Assembly: GCA_049969495.1 (NCBI GenBank)
Contig: JBMFOT010000007.1
Coordinates: forward strand, 1-64,000
Reading direction: 5' to 3'
DNA: 64,000 bases
From: HRBIN16 sp049969495
Lineage (GTDB): Bacteria; Armatimonadota; HRBIN16
Shown piece after piece: positions 33,402-45,200 of this stretch. The translations under genes were made by a program, and so were the position numbers. The first letter of the stretch is position 1, and every line of letters begins with the position of its first letter. The notes beneath the pieces are model-generated. The model worked only from the letters and a program-made list of their open reading frames with translations, did not search any database and was not told the origin of the DNA.

Positions 33402-34541
33402 ATGCCGGGCGAGGTAGATTACTACGAGACATTAGGGGTTAGCAGAGATGCGACGCAGGAGGAGATCAAGCGTGCCTACCGGCGTCTTGCGCGTCAGTAC
33501 CACCCCGATGTAAACCCCGGCGACAAGCAAGCCGAAGAGAAGTTCAAAGCGATCAACGAAGCGTACGAGGTGTTAAGCGACCCCGAGAAGCGCCGTGCTT
33601 ACGACCTGTTTGGGCGCGCCGGAGTGCGTGGGGGCACGGCGGAACCCGATTTCGGTTTCGGCGACTTCGGCAACATCGGCGACCTGTTTGACCTGTTCTT
33701 CGGTTCCGGAGGCGCGCGCACCGAGACGCCGCGTGCACAACGCGGCAACGATTTGCGCGTGGATGTGGAGGTAACCCTCGAGGAGATCGCTTCCGGTGCA
33801 CCCAAAACCATCCAGTACGCCCGCTTTCAGACCTGCTCCCGCTGCGAAGGTAGCGGCGCAGAGCCGGGTGAAAGCCCCACCACCTGTTCCACCTGCCGCG
33901 GTAGCGGGCGTGTACGTCACACACAGCATACCCTGCTGGGAACCATTTCTACCGTTGTCACCTGTCCCAACTGTCATGGCGAGGGCAGAGTGATTGCGCG
34001 ACCATGTACCCAGTGTCGTGGCGAGGGACGGGTGCGCCAGATGGTGGAGCGCAACATCCGCGTACCGCTGGGCGTAGAAGACGGAACCGCCGTGCAATTT
34101 CTGGGCGAGGGCGACTCGGGCAGGCGCGGTGGTGAGGCGGGCGATCTGTATGTGGTGTTTCATGTGCGCCCGCACGAACGCTTCGAACGAGACGGCTCCA
34201 ACCTGCGCACGAAGCTAACCATCTCCTTTGCGCAGGCTGCGTTGGGAGCGACGGTGAAGGTACGCGGACTGGATGAAGATATCGACCTGGAAATCCCGCC
34301 CGGCACCCAGCCCGGCAGCGTCATTCGCCTGCAAGGGAAAGGACTGCCCAACCGCCGACAGGGCAGGGGCGACTTGCTGGTGCACATCAACATCCACGTT
34401 CCCACTCATCTGAACGAGGTGCAGCGAGGGCTCCTGCGCCAGTTCGCCGCGGCGTGCGGTGAGCGATTCACGGACGTGCCTGAAGAAGAGAAGAGCTTCT
34501 TCGAAAAGTTCATCAGCGGACTGAAGGGCGAAAAAGGCTAA
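33402..34541 (+). CDS. dnaJ: Chaperone DnaJ
   Basis: The ATG at 33402 follows GAGGTG by six bases and gives 379 residues. The J domain (residues 1-70) has the essential HPD (RQYHPDVNPGD). A G/F-rich segment follows, then four CxxCxGxG zinc motifs (CSRCEGSG, CSTCRGSG, CPNCHGEG, CTQCRGEG), then the substrate-binding C-terminal domains. This is the full type I co-chaperone of DnaK. It is unusually placed with rpoZ rather than with dnaK or grpE, and it overlaps the convergent PLP-enzyme gene by four bases at the stops. Confidence 0.96.
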   Translation: MPGEVDYYETLGVSRDATQEEIKRAYRRLARQYHPDVNPGDKQAEEKFKAINEAYEVLSDPEKRRAYDLFGRAGVRGGTAEPDFGFGDFGNIGDLFDLFFGSGGARTETPRAQRGNDLRVDVEVTLEEIASGAPKTIQYARFQTCSRCEGSGAEPGESPTTCSTCRGSGRVRHTQHTLLGTISTVVTCPNCHGEGRVIARPCTQCRGEGRVRQMVERNIRVPLGVEDGTAVQFLGEGDSGRRGGEAGDLYVVFHVRPHERFERDGSNLRTKLTISFAQAALGATVKVRGLDEDIDLEIPPGTQPGSVIRLQGKGLPNRRQGRGDLLVHINIHVPTHLNEVQRGLLRQFAAACGERFTDVPEEEKSFFEKFISGLKGEKG

Positions 34542-35731
34542 CGCCCTTTGTCTTCCGCGTGACGCAACGCCTGCTCAAGGTCTGCTATCAGGCTCTCCGG
34601 CGGCTCCAGTCCGATGTGCACCCGCAACCCCCAGCGCTGTTGCCCGTCGTAATCCTCTATCAGCATCGGCAGAGCCAGGCTTTCGTAACCACCCCAGCTC
34701 ACCCCGATATGGAACATCTTCAGCGCATCCACCACGCTGACTGCCGCCTCGCGCGAGTTGTGCTTGAGGGTGAACGAGAACAACCCGCTGAATCCACTCA
34801 TCTGGCGGCGCGCTAGGTCGTGTTGTGGATGGGAGGGTAAGCCCGGATACAGTACGTTATGCACCGCAGGATGCTTGTAGAGCCATTGTGCGACTTGCAG
34901 AGCGTTCTGCTGATGCTGGCGCAGGCGTGTAGGGAGTGTGCGCAAACCGCGCAGGATCAGCCATGCTGCGAAGGGGTCCAAAATACCACCGATGAGCGTC
35001 ATCTCGCGGTGAATCGCCTCGATATGCTGGCGCGAGGTGCATACCACGCCCGCAATCACGTCGCTGTGCCCGCCGAGATACTTGCTCGCCGAATGCACCA
35101 CGATATCCACGCCCATTTGTATGGGTCGCTGAAAGATGGGGGTTGCCCACGTGTTGTCGATGATGGTGGTGATGGCGTGCTCTTTGGCTAACGCACAGAT
35201 CGCTTCCAGCGGCTGCAACCACAGGTTGATGCTGGTAGGGCTTTCCAAATAAAACACGCGCGTGTTGGGACGCAAGGCTTGCTGGAAATCCTCCACGTTG
35301 ACACCGTGCACGAAGCTCACCTCGACGCCAAAGCGGCTCAGATAGTCCTGCAGCAGCACCCGCGCTGGGTAGTAAACGTTCTTGACGCACACCACATGGT
35401 CGCCACTACGCAGCTGCGACATTACCGCTGCGCTGATGGCTGCCATGCCTGAAGCAAAGCAACGTGCCTCCTCTGCGCCTTCCAGCGCGGCGATTTTGCG
35501 GTTGAGAATGTCTGTGGTCGGATTGGACTCACGGGTGTAGATATATCGTCCCGATTTACGTGACCGCGCGTCGACGCTCGGCGCGGTAAACAGACTGTTC
35601 TGAAAGATGGGCGGCACCACCGAACCCATGTATCGCTCGGGGTCCTCGCCCCAGTGAATGCATATCTCCTCAAACGACAGGCTGTCGATATCTTCGTTCA
35701 CCCTGAATATCCCCCGGTTGGTGGAATGCAC
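34538..35731 (-). CDS. Cys/Met metabolism PLP-dependent enzyme (cystathionine gamma-synthase/lyase type)
   Basis: 397 residues from the GTG at 35731; another GTG at 35701 (VNEDIDSLSFEE) is equally possible. The PLP lysine is in VHSASKYLGGHSDVIAG. YTRESNPTTDILNRKIAALEG and SGMAAISA are typical of the trans-sulfuration family (cystathionine gamma-synthase, gamma-lyase or methionine gamma-lyase). It works on homoserine esters, cystathionine or related thioethers in the cytoplasm. Sequence alone does not separate synthase from lyase. No SAM riboswitch or other met genes are seen around it. Confidence 0.9.
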   Translation of the reverse strand: MHSTNRGIFRVNEDIDSLSFEEICIHWGEDPERYMGSVVPPIFQNSLFTAPSVDARSRKSGRYIYTRESNPTTDILNRKIAALEGAEEARCFASGMAAISAAVMSQLRSGDHVVCVKNVYYPARVLLQDYLSRFGVEVSFVHGVNVEDFQQALRPNTRVFYLESPTSINLWLQPLEAICALAKEHAITTIIDNTWATPIFQRPIQMGVDIVVHSASKYLGGHSDVIAGVVCTSRQHIEAIHREMTLIGGILDPFAAWLILRGLRTLPTRLRQHQQNALQVAQWLYKHPAVHNVLYPGLPSHPQHDLARRQMSGFSGLFSFTLKHNSREAAVSVVDALKMFHIGVSWGGYESLALPMLIEDYDGQQRWGLRVHIGLEPPESLIADLEQALRHAEDKGR

Positions 35732-35783
35732 AGGTTACGATACACCCTGCCGCGTGGGAAAACCTGCCGACATTTGTGTTTCT

Positions 35784-36215
35784 CTAAATCGGCGGCTCAC
35801 CCGGTGGCAGGGAAAGCGCTTCCACCTCGATGGTTATCGGGCTGCTCTGGGTGCGTACGCCGAAGAGGTCTTCCGCTTCTATGGACACCTGATACCGCTG
35901 GGCGTTGGCGGTTAGGTTTGGGGACAGGGTGATGGTGGCACGATAAATATCCTGTCCTGCGGAGTCCATCGCCAGAGAGGAGCGAGAGCCGTCTGGTGCA
36001 ACCACTACCAGTGTAACGGAACGCACTCCGTTGTCGTCGCGCACCTCGGCACTCACTGTCGCCTGTCCGCCTGTAAAGCGCATCCGTGAGGGTTCTATCT
36101 GCAGGAAGCCGATACTGGGGGGTGTCATCGGCTGTGCTCCCGACAGGAACATCCCGCACCCGCCCAGGCTTAGAGATAAAGCCAGCACGAACGGCGCCGT
36201 CAGAATGCGTCTCAT
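35784..36215 (-). CDS. Small lipoprotein of the giant-protein locus
   Basis: 143 residues with signal LTAPFVLALSLSLGGC, a clear lipobox. The mature part is one immunoglobulin-like beta domain (FTGGQATVSAEVRDDNG ... YQVSIEAEDLFGV). GGGAGGAG overlaps the end of the giant gene 13 bp upstream, so translation is linked to it. It may anchor or cap the giant secreted protein at the outer membrane; that is inference from position and domain type. Confidence 0.8.
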   Translation of the reverse strand: MRRILTAPFVLALSLSLGGCGMFLSGAQPMTPPSIGFLQIEPSRMRFTGGQATVSAEVRDDNGVRSVTLVVVAPDGSRSSLAMDSAGQDIYRATITLSPNLTANAQRYQVSIEAEDLFGVRTQSSPITIEVEALSLPPGEPPI

Positions 36216-36228
36216 CTCGCTCCTCCCA

Positions 36229-39200
36229 TTAAGGTAGTATCAATTCGCACTCCACGTTTGCCTTAATCCAGTAACCTTTCCACGGCTCCAGTGTGTTGCG
36301 GATGCCGGGTATCAGGTTGGCATCGTAAATCAGCACGTAGGAACCTCTGTTCGGGTCGTTGGCGTCTTGCTGCCAGCCCCAGGCGTAGTCTTCTACCCAA
36401 CCCGCCTGTTGCGCCTCCGCCAGCGTGAGTATCTGCTGGTCTTTGCGCACGCGGATTTGCTGTACATCCCACACAACCGCGCCCTGCGCCTGCGTGACGC
36501 CAAACAGGTTCCATCCGGGCTGCAGGCGGATGGTGCTGGGGGCTTTGACGCCCGACAGCAGGCGGTCTGCGGGAGCAGGCAGTCGCACCCAGTACGCCTT
36601 GCCTGGTTCCAGCGCCGTGATGTCGTTCGCCGTACGGTAGGCCCCCGCCACAGGGTCCCACCAGGCGATGCGCAGCTGTGCGGGGTCGATGCCCAGCACG
36701 CTCGCCGGGTTCGCATCCAGCGGGAGCATCGGGATGGAGATGATGGATAGACCTGCCGGGAAGGTGTTGCCCAACCGGAGCGGTGCCACCTCCACGCTCT
36801 GCTGCAGGGTGTTGTCGTACTCGTTCATCTCCTCCACGCTGTTTTCGGGGTCTACGACCACCGTGAGGTCGCGAGTGAGCAGCCCCCGATGCGCATCCCA
36901 CAACACCGACACCACCTGCTGTTGACCAGACTGCAGGCTATCGATACTTGCTTCGCCGATGTTCTGCGAGCCGTACAGCAGACGCACCACCACGTTGTTG
37001 GCAGGCTCTTCGCCTTCGTTCACTACCCGCACGCTCAAGCGGGTCTTCCCATCCGCTTCATCGGCGAGCAGCTGGGTCGGTCTCAGGTTGGGTAGCCCCA
37101 GAGCGTTCACCTGAGCAGCTTTGTCCAGCTTCGTTTGCTCCAGCCCGGATTCGGCGACGATCTGGAAGGTGTAGATACCCTTCGCCACAAACAGACGGTT
37201 ATCGCCGGTGCCGTTCCATGTGACGCTGAACTGCCCGTTGCGTGGCTCGAAGGTGAAGCGCCGAACGATAGCGCCTGCGTCGGCAGTGTCGGTTCCGGCG
37301 AATACGTTCACCGTGACGTTGGCGGTCTGCGACAGGTTGAAGCGCAGGGTGACCGCTTCCTGTCCAATCTTGAACTGCTCGCGAGAGAGGGAGACGCCGG
37401 TAATGGTCAGCGCACCCTGTGCCAGCTGGAGCCTCTTCTCTACCACCTGCTCGGTCTGCGTGCCCTGTGCCGGGATGTGCAGGCGTATGGTGTACGTGCC
37501 TGCGGGCAGCGGCTGGTCGGCGTCGTCCTTGCCATCCCAAGATAGCTGCTGTGGCGTGGCAGCCATCGGGGCAAGCGCGTGCAGGGTGCGAACAACCTGT
37601 CCGGCACTGTCCAGTACCAGTACCTGCACCGGTGCTTCGCCCGTGAGCCTGAACTGTATGTTCACGACGTCATCGATGCCGTCGCCGTTCGGGCTAAACG
37701 GGTTGGGGGCTACCTGCACGTCCTTCAACTCTACGGGCGCAGACAGGTTCACCGTAAACGCCCACTCTGCGCTGCCCACATTGCCCGCCAGGTCGCTCGC
37801 GGACACCCGCACGCGGTGTTCGCCCTCGCTCAGTGCGGAGGTGGGCTGATAGCGGAGAGTGGCGCTGGCGGCGTCGTAGGTGGCGGCGACAGGGCTACCG
37901 TCTACCAGCATCTGCAGGCTGTTCGGGTTGACCACGCCGCTATCTAGCACCCGGGCGAGAATCAGCGGCTGTGCAGAGCGCACCACTTCGCCAGAGGCGG
38001 GCGCAACCGCGAGCACCTGTGGCGCGATGGTATCCACACTGCTCAGCGGTATCCAGCCGGTGGACGCCGTGATGTTATTCTGCAGCAGGTTCACCGTCAT
38101 CATGCCCGTAGAGCCGCGTGTGGGAGCCGGGCGCACAACGGCGGTGAAGGTAAACTCCTGCGACGGCGCAAGCGCAGGCACTGCCGATGCTCCTGCCGAT
38201 ACGAGGTCAAACGCCCCGGAAACCTGCACCTGCACGTTCACCGGTGAGGAGACCGCCGCTCCCTCGTTGCGCACCAGCACCAGCACCTGCTGCGTGCCAT
38301 CGGGCTGAGGCGCGGCTAAGCCGGTAACGTAGAGCACCGCGGGCAGCTGCACGCCCAGCGTTTGCATCCGCTGAATCGCTTGGTCTACCTGAGTCTCCGA
38401 GGCGGCGGTCAGCGCGATGGCTTCCTCCAGCGCGTTGTTGTAGGTCTGCACCGCGTTCGCCGCCTGCGCGGAGTCGGAGGACTCGATGAACCCGGCGACC
38501 GCCGCCAGCAGTTGCATCCGACGAGCGGTGCCCCTGTCCACGATGTCCACCGCCGCTCCTGCCTGGGCGGCAAAGCCGGGGTCTGCAGCGGAACCGTCCA
38601 GCCAGTTCTGGTTCAGCACCTGCTCGCGGGCGCGGATGCGCTCGTTCACCTGCGCGGTGGCGGCGATAAACTCATTCACCGCAGTCTGCAGCTGCTCCGG
38701 GGTCACCTGGTCGCTGGTCATCAGTGCGGCGAGACGTCGCGCCGCCGCCTCGAACTGCGCCGCCTGGCGAGAGCGCGTGCCGTAGATGCCTCGTCCGCCG
38801 GTGCCGGTCAGCCAGCTGGTTATCTCATTCAGCAGGTTGCGCCCAATCCAGTACTGAAGCCATCCGGGTTCTGGTTGACCCATCAGGTCGTACTCCCAGA
38901 TAGCTTTGCCAGCACCATCCACGCGCAACCACACGATAGGAGTGGTCGCAGCCTGCGCTACCTTGCCTACAGGCAACAGCCCATCCGCAACCGAACCGAT
39001 GAAATTGAGCACGTGCGCCCACCAGGGTATGTTGCCGAGCAGCACATCGCGCGAGCTGCGCAGGGTATCGTTGAGCCAGCCGGTCAGCAATCCGAAGGGT
39101 TGAGCAATGGCTTTACGCCACTGACGGTCGTTCTGAATAGTAGCGCGCACCTCCTGAATCCGGCTACGCATCAGCGCATCGTCTCCGGGCAGCGAGCCGG

Positions 39201-42200
39201 TTTGCTGGATGGTTCTGTCTACTGCTGCCAGCTGCGCCAAAGCCAAGGTCTCGTCCCCCTGCCAGCGGATTTCCACAAAGGGCCATACCACCGCCGATAC
39301 CGCGCTATCATATACGCCGGTGAGGGAAACGGTGAAGTTGTCCTGCACCGCTTGCTGAATCAAGCCGTCGATACTGCCGAAAACACTGTCGATAACCCTT
39401 CCGACGAGCTCGTTATCGGTTTTGAACACACCCTGCTCTATCGTTTTCCACGAGCCGAAAGTAATCGGCAGCTTCCGCAGTAGACCCGTTATCTCGCCGC
39501 GTACTGCGGAGACCAGACCTTCCAGCGCTGCCTGGATGCGGGTTCGCTGGGTTGTCAGCGCAGCCACGAAGGCGTTCGCCGAGGCAACCTCACCGGGGAA
39601 CTGTTGCAGGTAGCGCGCCTTCACCAGGTTCAGGTTGGCGTCGCTCATGCCGTTCTTCAAGATGTTCAGCATGTCATCGCGAAACTCGGGGTGGATGAGC
39701 AAGTAGGAGTCCAAACCGACGAGGCGTGCGGTATCATCCAGGGCTCCTTCTGCGAGCTTCGCGTTGAGTTTGAACCCCTTCAGTGCGGTGAACGAATCGG
39801 TTGCTGTCTCGAAGATCTTGAGCTCGCTGGCGAAGAAGAGCAGGATGTCTACCACCGCTTTCACCAGCTCCTCGCCGTATTGCTTCCGGGCTTCGTAGAA
39901 CTCCTGCAGCGCGGGCACCGCCGCTTCCAGACGTGCTGCTGCACTGAGCAGGCTTTGCAGTTTCTGCCTGTCCTGACCGGTTTGCTGTGCCCATTCCCTC
40001 AGGTAGCGGGTAATCGGCAGGTTGGGGAACCCCGTTTCCGCCTCGAACCCCAGACGGAACTTGTCCGGTATCGGTGTCATGGCGCGCACCAGGTCCCACA
40101 CGCGCTGTTCGAACTGCATCGCCTGGTCGTTGATTTCCACCGCAGGCTCTGGTGGCGACAGGATGGCGAGGTCATAGTTGCCCGTCTGGTCTGTATACGC
40201 GCGCGGGTCGGTGTCGTTGTTCTGCACGACGGCAAGCACCTGCACGTCGGCGATGGGGGCGGAGGGCTTGTTCAGTTGACGCTCTATGACCCCACCGCGT
40301 ACCGAGCCGGGCAGCTGCGACACCGTTGAACCATCGACGGGCAGAGGGGCACTGACGTCCTCGAACCCCAGTTTGCTGTAGCGCAGGAAGGCGTTTTTGT
40401 ACACGAGGAATCGACGGGTGCCTTTGAGCTGCGGTATCTCCTCGTCGGTGGCGGTGACCTCCACGCGGATGAACGGCTCCGTGAAGTTCTGAGGTGGGTT
40501 GTAGCGTATCGCCAGAGGCAGTTCCTGTAGCTGTTCACCGGTGCTGCCTGCGCTCACCTCGATGCGGAAGCGACGTCCTCGCACAATGGTTCCCGTTTCT
40601 ACCTGCGGCAAGCCCGTTTGCGGCTGCACCCGCAGCTGCAGGTCTTTACCCAGCGCCGCACCCACCGCGCCGTTAAAGTCCGAGCGCCCTAACATGCTTT
40701 CGGGGATGGCGTACACCTGCACGCGCAGGTCTTCAGGCAGCAGTTTGAAGTCGTGCGTTTCGGTTTCGGTGCCGCGGCTGTCGATGGTCAGCGAGTAGTT
40801 GCCCTCTGCGTTGGTGCGGAGGGTACCTCCGTTCTCCACGACGATAGTGGCGTTGCGCAAGGGCTTCAACTGCAGTTCTCGACCCTCCAGCTGCCACGCC
40901 AGCACCGTGCCCCGCAGCTCCTTCAGTCCCTGTCGCAGTTCCACCTCCACGTCGCCCTCGGGCTCTATCTGGCGATACCCCGATGCCTCTACGTGATAGC
41001 GTATGGTGGTCACAGCCAGCGCGGTAAAGCTCTTTTGCGCGGTCTCCACAGGTGTGCCAGGCGGGGTCATCACTGCTTCTTCGCGTGCCTCAACGGTGGC
41101 TTGTAGCTCGCCCGGTTCCTCCACCAGCAGGACGAACACGAACTGTCCGTTGCGCCCGACGGCACGCCAGTCCTCGTTGTACGACACGGTGGGCGAGAGC
41201 GCGGTTGGCAACAGCTTGCGCAGGCTACCCCTTAGGCGCACGATCGCGTTCGTCACAGGTTCCTGAGTCTGGGCGTCGAGCACCACGCCCTTAATCATCA
41301 CCGTCGCCGTGCCCTTGAAGGGGATACGGATGGGGTTGACGAATTGCCCCGTTTCGGTCATGGGCGGGTCGGTGAAGCGAATGAGTAGCGGTGAGCTCTT
41401 CACCCGCAGTTCGCGCGACTGGGTGACGGAGCCTTCGCAGCCGGTCGCGGTGGCAGTTGCCCGAATCACGCCGACGAAGTCGCCCTCTGGCGTACTGGCA
41501 ATCGCACGAGGTGTGTTGCGCAGGGTCACTCCTGCCAGAAAGACGCCGGTGCCACCGAGCGGTTTGAGCACGACGGTCTGGTCGCCGTTATCGAAGTCCA
41601 CTTTGACCAGCGCCTGGCTCAGGTCGCCATCGCCGCTGACGCGTACCCGCACATTGCCCCGCCATGGTATCCGGAACGGCTCCTGTACCGGCTCGAAGTC
41701 CCCCAGACGAGCCTCTAAGAAATCGATGCTCTCGATGCGCAGGTTGCGCGGCACTTGCTTGTACAGCTCCTGCAGTCGCTGTTGGGCGATATTCATCGCC
41801 TCGTCCGCGCTGCGCGCGCATACGGTGACAATCACGTCGCGCATGCACAGCTTCAGCTTGAGGTTTGAGATGTTCCAGAAGTGGCCGTCGTTGAAATTGC
41901 TCTTCCGGATGTCCACCCTTCCGCCCGGAGGCGTACCGATGGGCACGGTAACGGACGGCTGGTTGGCGCAGTGCCGGGCATATATCTCTCTCACCAGCAC
42001 TCTGGAGCCCAGGTTGACCTCGTACAGCTGCGAGTCGGGCGGGCAGTCGGTGTTGACGGTAATCTGCAGAGGTGGTTGATTGCCCTCCCAGATGCGCAGG
42101 CTGCCGACCGCTCGCGAATTGGCTCGGATCAGAGCCTGTTCCGCTGGGCTCAGCAAGCGCACCGTGCCGGCAGGTACGCGGGCGGAGCGCGTGTTGCTCA

Positions 42201-45200
42201 GCGCGAAAACTGCAGGCGGGATGGAGAACACCTGCACCCCCAGCGGTATCTGGTTCTGCAGCGCACCGATTTCCACCCCGTTGTAAGCGATGTACATGTC
42301 GAACGGCACCAGGTTGTAGGTTACCTGGATGCTGTTTTCAAACTCCAGCATCGCCTGCTCGACGTTTTCGAACCGCATTCCGCCCACATCCGCTCCCCCG
42401 GAGTAAAGCGGGAACACTTTGAACTCAATCGCCTCGCCGGGTGCCAGATATGCATGGCTCACCTGCGGTTCGATGCCCACCTGACCGTTCACCGAGTCGT
42501 CCGGTGCGACGTTCACATCCACCGCAGGCTCGGTGCCGATGTTGCGGATGCGGTAGGTTTGCACGCGGGTGGTCGGGTCCTCGTTCAGCAAGTCCACCAC
42601 CAGTTGCGCCTGGGAGGGGCGGACGCGCACGCTAGCTTCGGCTTCATCGGTCATCTGCTCGGGCTCACCAACGGTACGCGCCACGAACCGCCACGCGTAG
42701 TTGGCGTTGCGCGCGTTCTGGAAGTGGCAGGCAAAGGTGAGGGTGGCGGTACCGTTCGGCTGGATGATTATCGGTTCGTCGAAGCTTCCGAGCCCGATGA
42801 AGCCCGCTGGGGCATCGTCGTAGCTGTTCAGCACGCTCACCTGCACCTGATGAGGGCGGCTATCGTTGTTGCGCAATGTCACGCTGAAGCGCTGGTCATA
42901 GTCTCGGCGTGCCTCAAACTGCATTTGCGGGTCAGTGAAGGCGATGCCCTTGGTCACTGTAACCGTGCGCTCTTCGCTCTGGGCGCTACCGTAAGCGTTG
43001 GTGCTACGTGCGATGAAGACGTAGCGTGCGTTGCGCTGCAGGTTGCGCAGGGTGACGCTGTGCTGGGTGCCCGGCTCACCGGTGGCTGTGCGCCAGTCGG
43101 CGTCGGCGGTGCTCCGATACAGCACCTCGGTGCTGGCAGGAACATGGGTGTTCCAGCGGATGGTCAGGTCGGTCGTGCCGACTGTGGCGCCGTTGACAGG
43201 GGTGAGGCTGGTGATGATCGGCTCGGCGATGATGCGCAGGGTGCGTTGGGCGGAGACCTGCAGGCTATACGCGCTGGCAGTGGCGGTGATGGTGAACACC
43301 ACATCGCGGCTGGTGACGTTGCTGGGCACCCGGATTCGTAACCTTTGCTGAGCCTCCTGACCGGGCACCAACCGCAGGCTCATTGCGCTCAGGTCGCCCC
43401 AGCCCTCCGGCAGACCGGTGACCTCCAGCACAGGGGTCAGCTCCACCTGCCCATTGTTGCGCAGCACGATATCGATATCCACCGTTTGCCCCGGCGCCAG
43501 AGGCACTGGGGGTTCGGAGACCGAAGTGAGCTCCAGAGCAGGGCGGGGTGCAACGTTGATTGCCAGCACCTGTGCCAGCGAGTTGTTCTCCTCGTTGCTT
43601 TCGGCAACGACGTTGTCAGGGTCAATAACCGCCGTCAGCGGGTGGCTATTCCCCTGAATGGCGGGCCACTCCACCACGATTTGCCGGCTTCCACCGGGTT
43701 CGGGCGCTAGCACGTCTAAGTTGCGCTGGAACGAGCCGTCGATGCTGATACGTACCGGTACATTACCCTGGTAGGCGCCGCCGTTGTTCAGCACCTGCAT
43801 CCGCACGCGCACTCGGTCGCCCTGGCGCACGCCCTCCGTCGGTTCGTATTGCAGGTCGCCGAAGGCGAAGTCAGGAGCGTCCACCGGGTAGTTCACCACG
43901 TGGTTCAGCACGTTGTTGGTGTCATCACTCTCGGCGATGCGGTTGTCGGGGTCTACCTCAGCGCGGATGGCGCGATTAGCCCCCGGGGTGACCGTCCAGC
44001 GTAGGGGGATATCGGTGGTACCCCCTTCAGGGATGTTGACGTTTGCCTCCACGGGGGGCAGGCGTGTGCCGTCTACCTGTGCTGCCACGCTGAGGCGTCC
44101 CTGATACGCGCCGGAACTGCGCACGCGCACGATCACGTTCGCGGTGTCGCCGGCAGGCTTGCCTGTGGGCTGGATGTCGATACTCTCTACAGTAAAGTCC
44201 ACCGGAGCCACGCTCGCCGCCAGCCGCTCTTCGGTGGCGTTGTTGTCTTCATTGCTCTCGGAGATGACGTTGTCGGGGTCCACCACCACACGCACCAGCG
44301 GGTTGTCTATTGGGCGGTCTACGTTCCATGCCACAGAGACCTCGGTACTCACGCCCGAGTCGAGACCTCCGATAAGCGCCTGTCCCACAGCCTGCCCATC
44401 CACAAAGAGACGCACCGGAATGCCCTGTGGATAGCCGATAGGCAGTCGGAAGTTGCCTCCGTCGTTGCGGATTTGTACATTAAAGCGGATGGTACTGCCG
44501 AAGCGCAGGTCGCCGGGCAGTTGCACCGACATCTGCGACAGCACGAAGTCAGGAGGAGGCACTACCGGCAGGTCGGTTTCGATGGTGTTGTTATCGGGTT
44601 GCGGGTCGCTGATGTCCTCCGGCGACACCCGCACGCGCAGGCGCGTTGCGCCCATCGGACGGGCGGTAGACAGGCTGAACCGCTGGTCCAACCCCGCTGC
44701 CAGGTTCGGGATGCTGGAGGTGCTGGTGGCAAGTACCGCACCGTTGCTGTCCAGTTGCTGCAGCACGATCGGCACTGCACCTGCCAGTTGTCCACCAGTG
44801 TTGCGCACGCGCACGGTCGCCACGTATTGCTGTCCGACCTGCGGGTTGGTGGGTAGCAGTTCCAGCTCCGACAGGGCGACCTCGGGGGCACGTACATCCG
44901 GCAGGGTGACCTCGCGCACGTTGTTGGCGACGTTGGCTTCACCCAGCGTCCTGCTGGGGTCCACAATTGCCTGCAGGCGATGCTGCCCAGGTCGCGCCGT
45001 GTAGTCGATGCGCACAATCTGGCTGCTGCCGGGTGGTATGGGCGGCACCAATTGCGCGACCTGTAGCGTCGCGTCGTCCAGGCGGAACTCCACGTTCACC
45101 GGCGTGTTGATGCGCCCCTGTCCGACGTTGCGCACCTCCACTGCCACGCTCACTCTTTGCCTCATCGCAAAGGTATCGGGCGAGAAGGTCAGGTTGGCTA

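Noticed and set aside
35732..35783. SAM riboswitch before the Cys/Met PLP enzyme
   Set aside because: The gap is only about 52 bp, too short for the aptamer and without its conserved stems.
41881..43341. 486-codon plus-strand frame opposite the giant gene
   Set aside because: Antisense shadow caused by the GC-biased third positions of the giant gene; His/Arg-rich with no domain.
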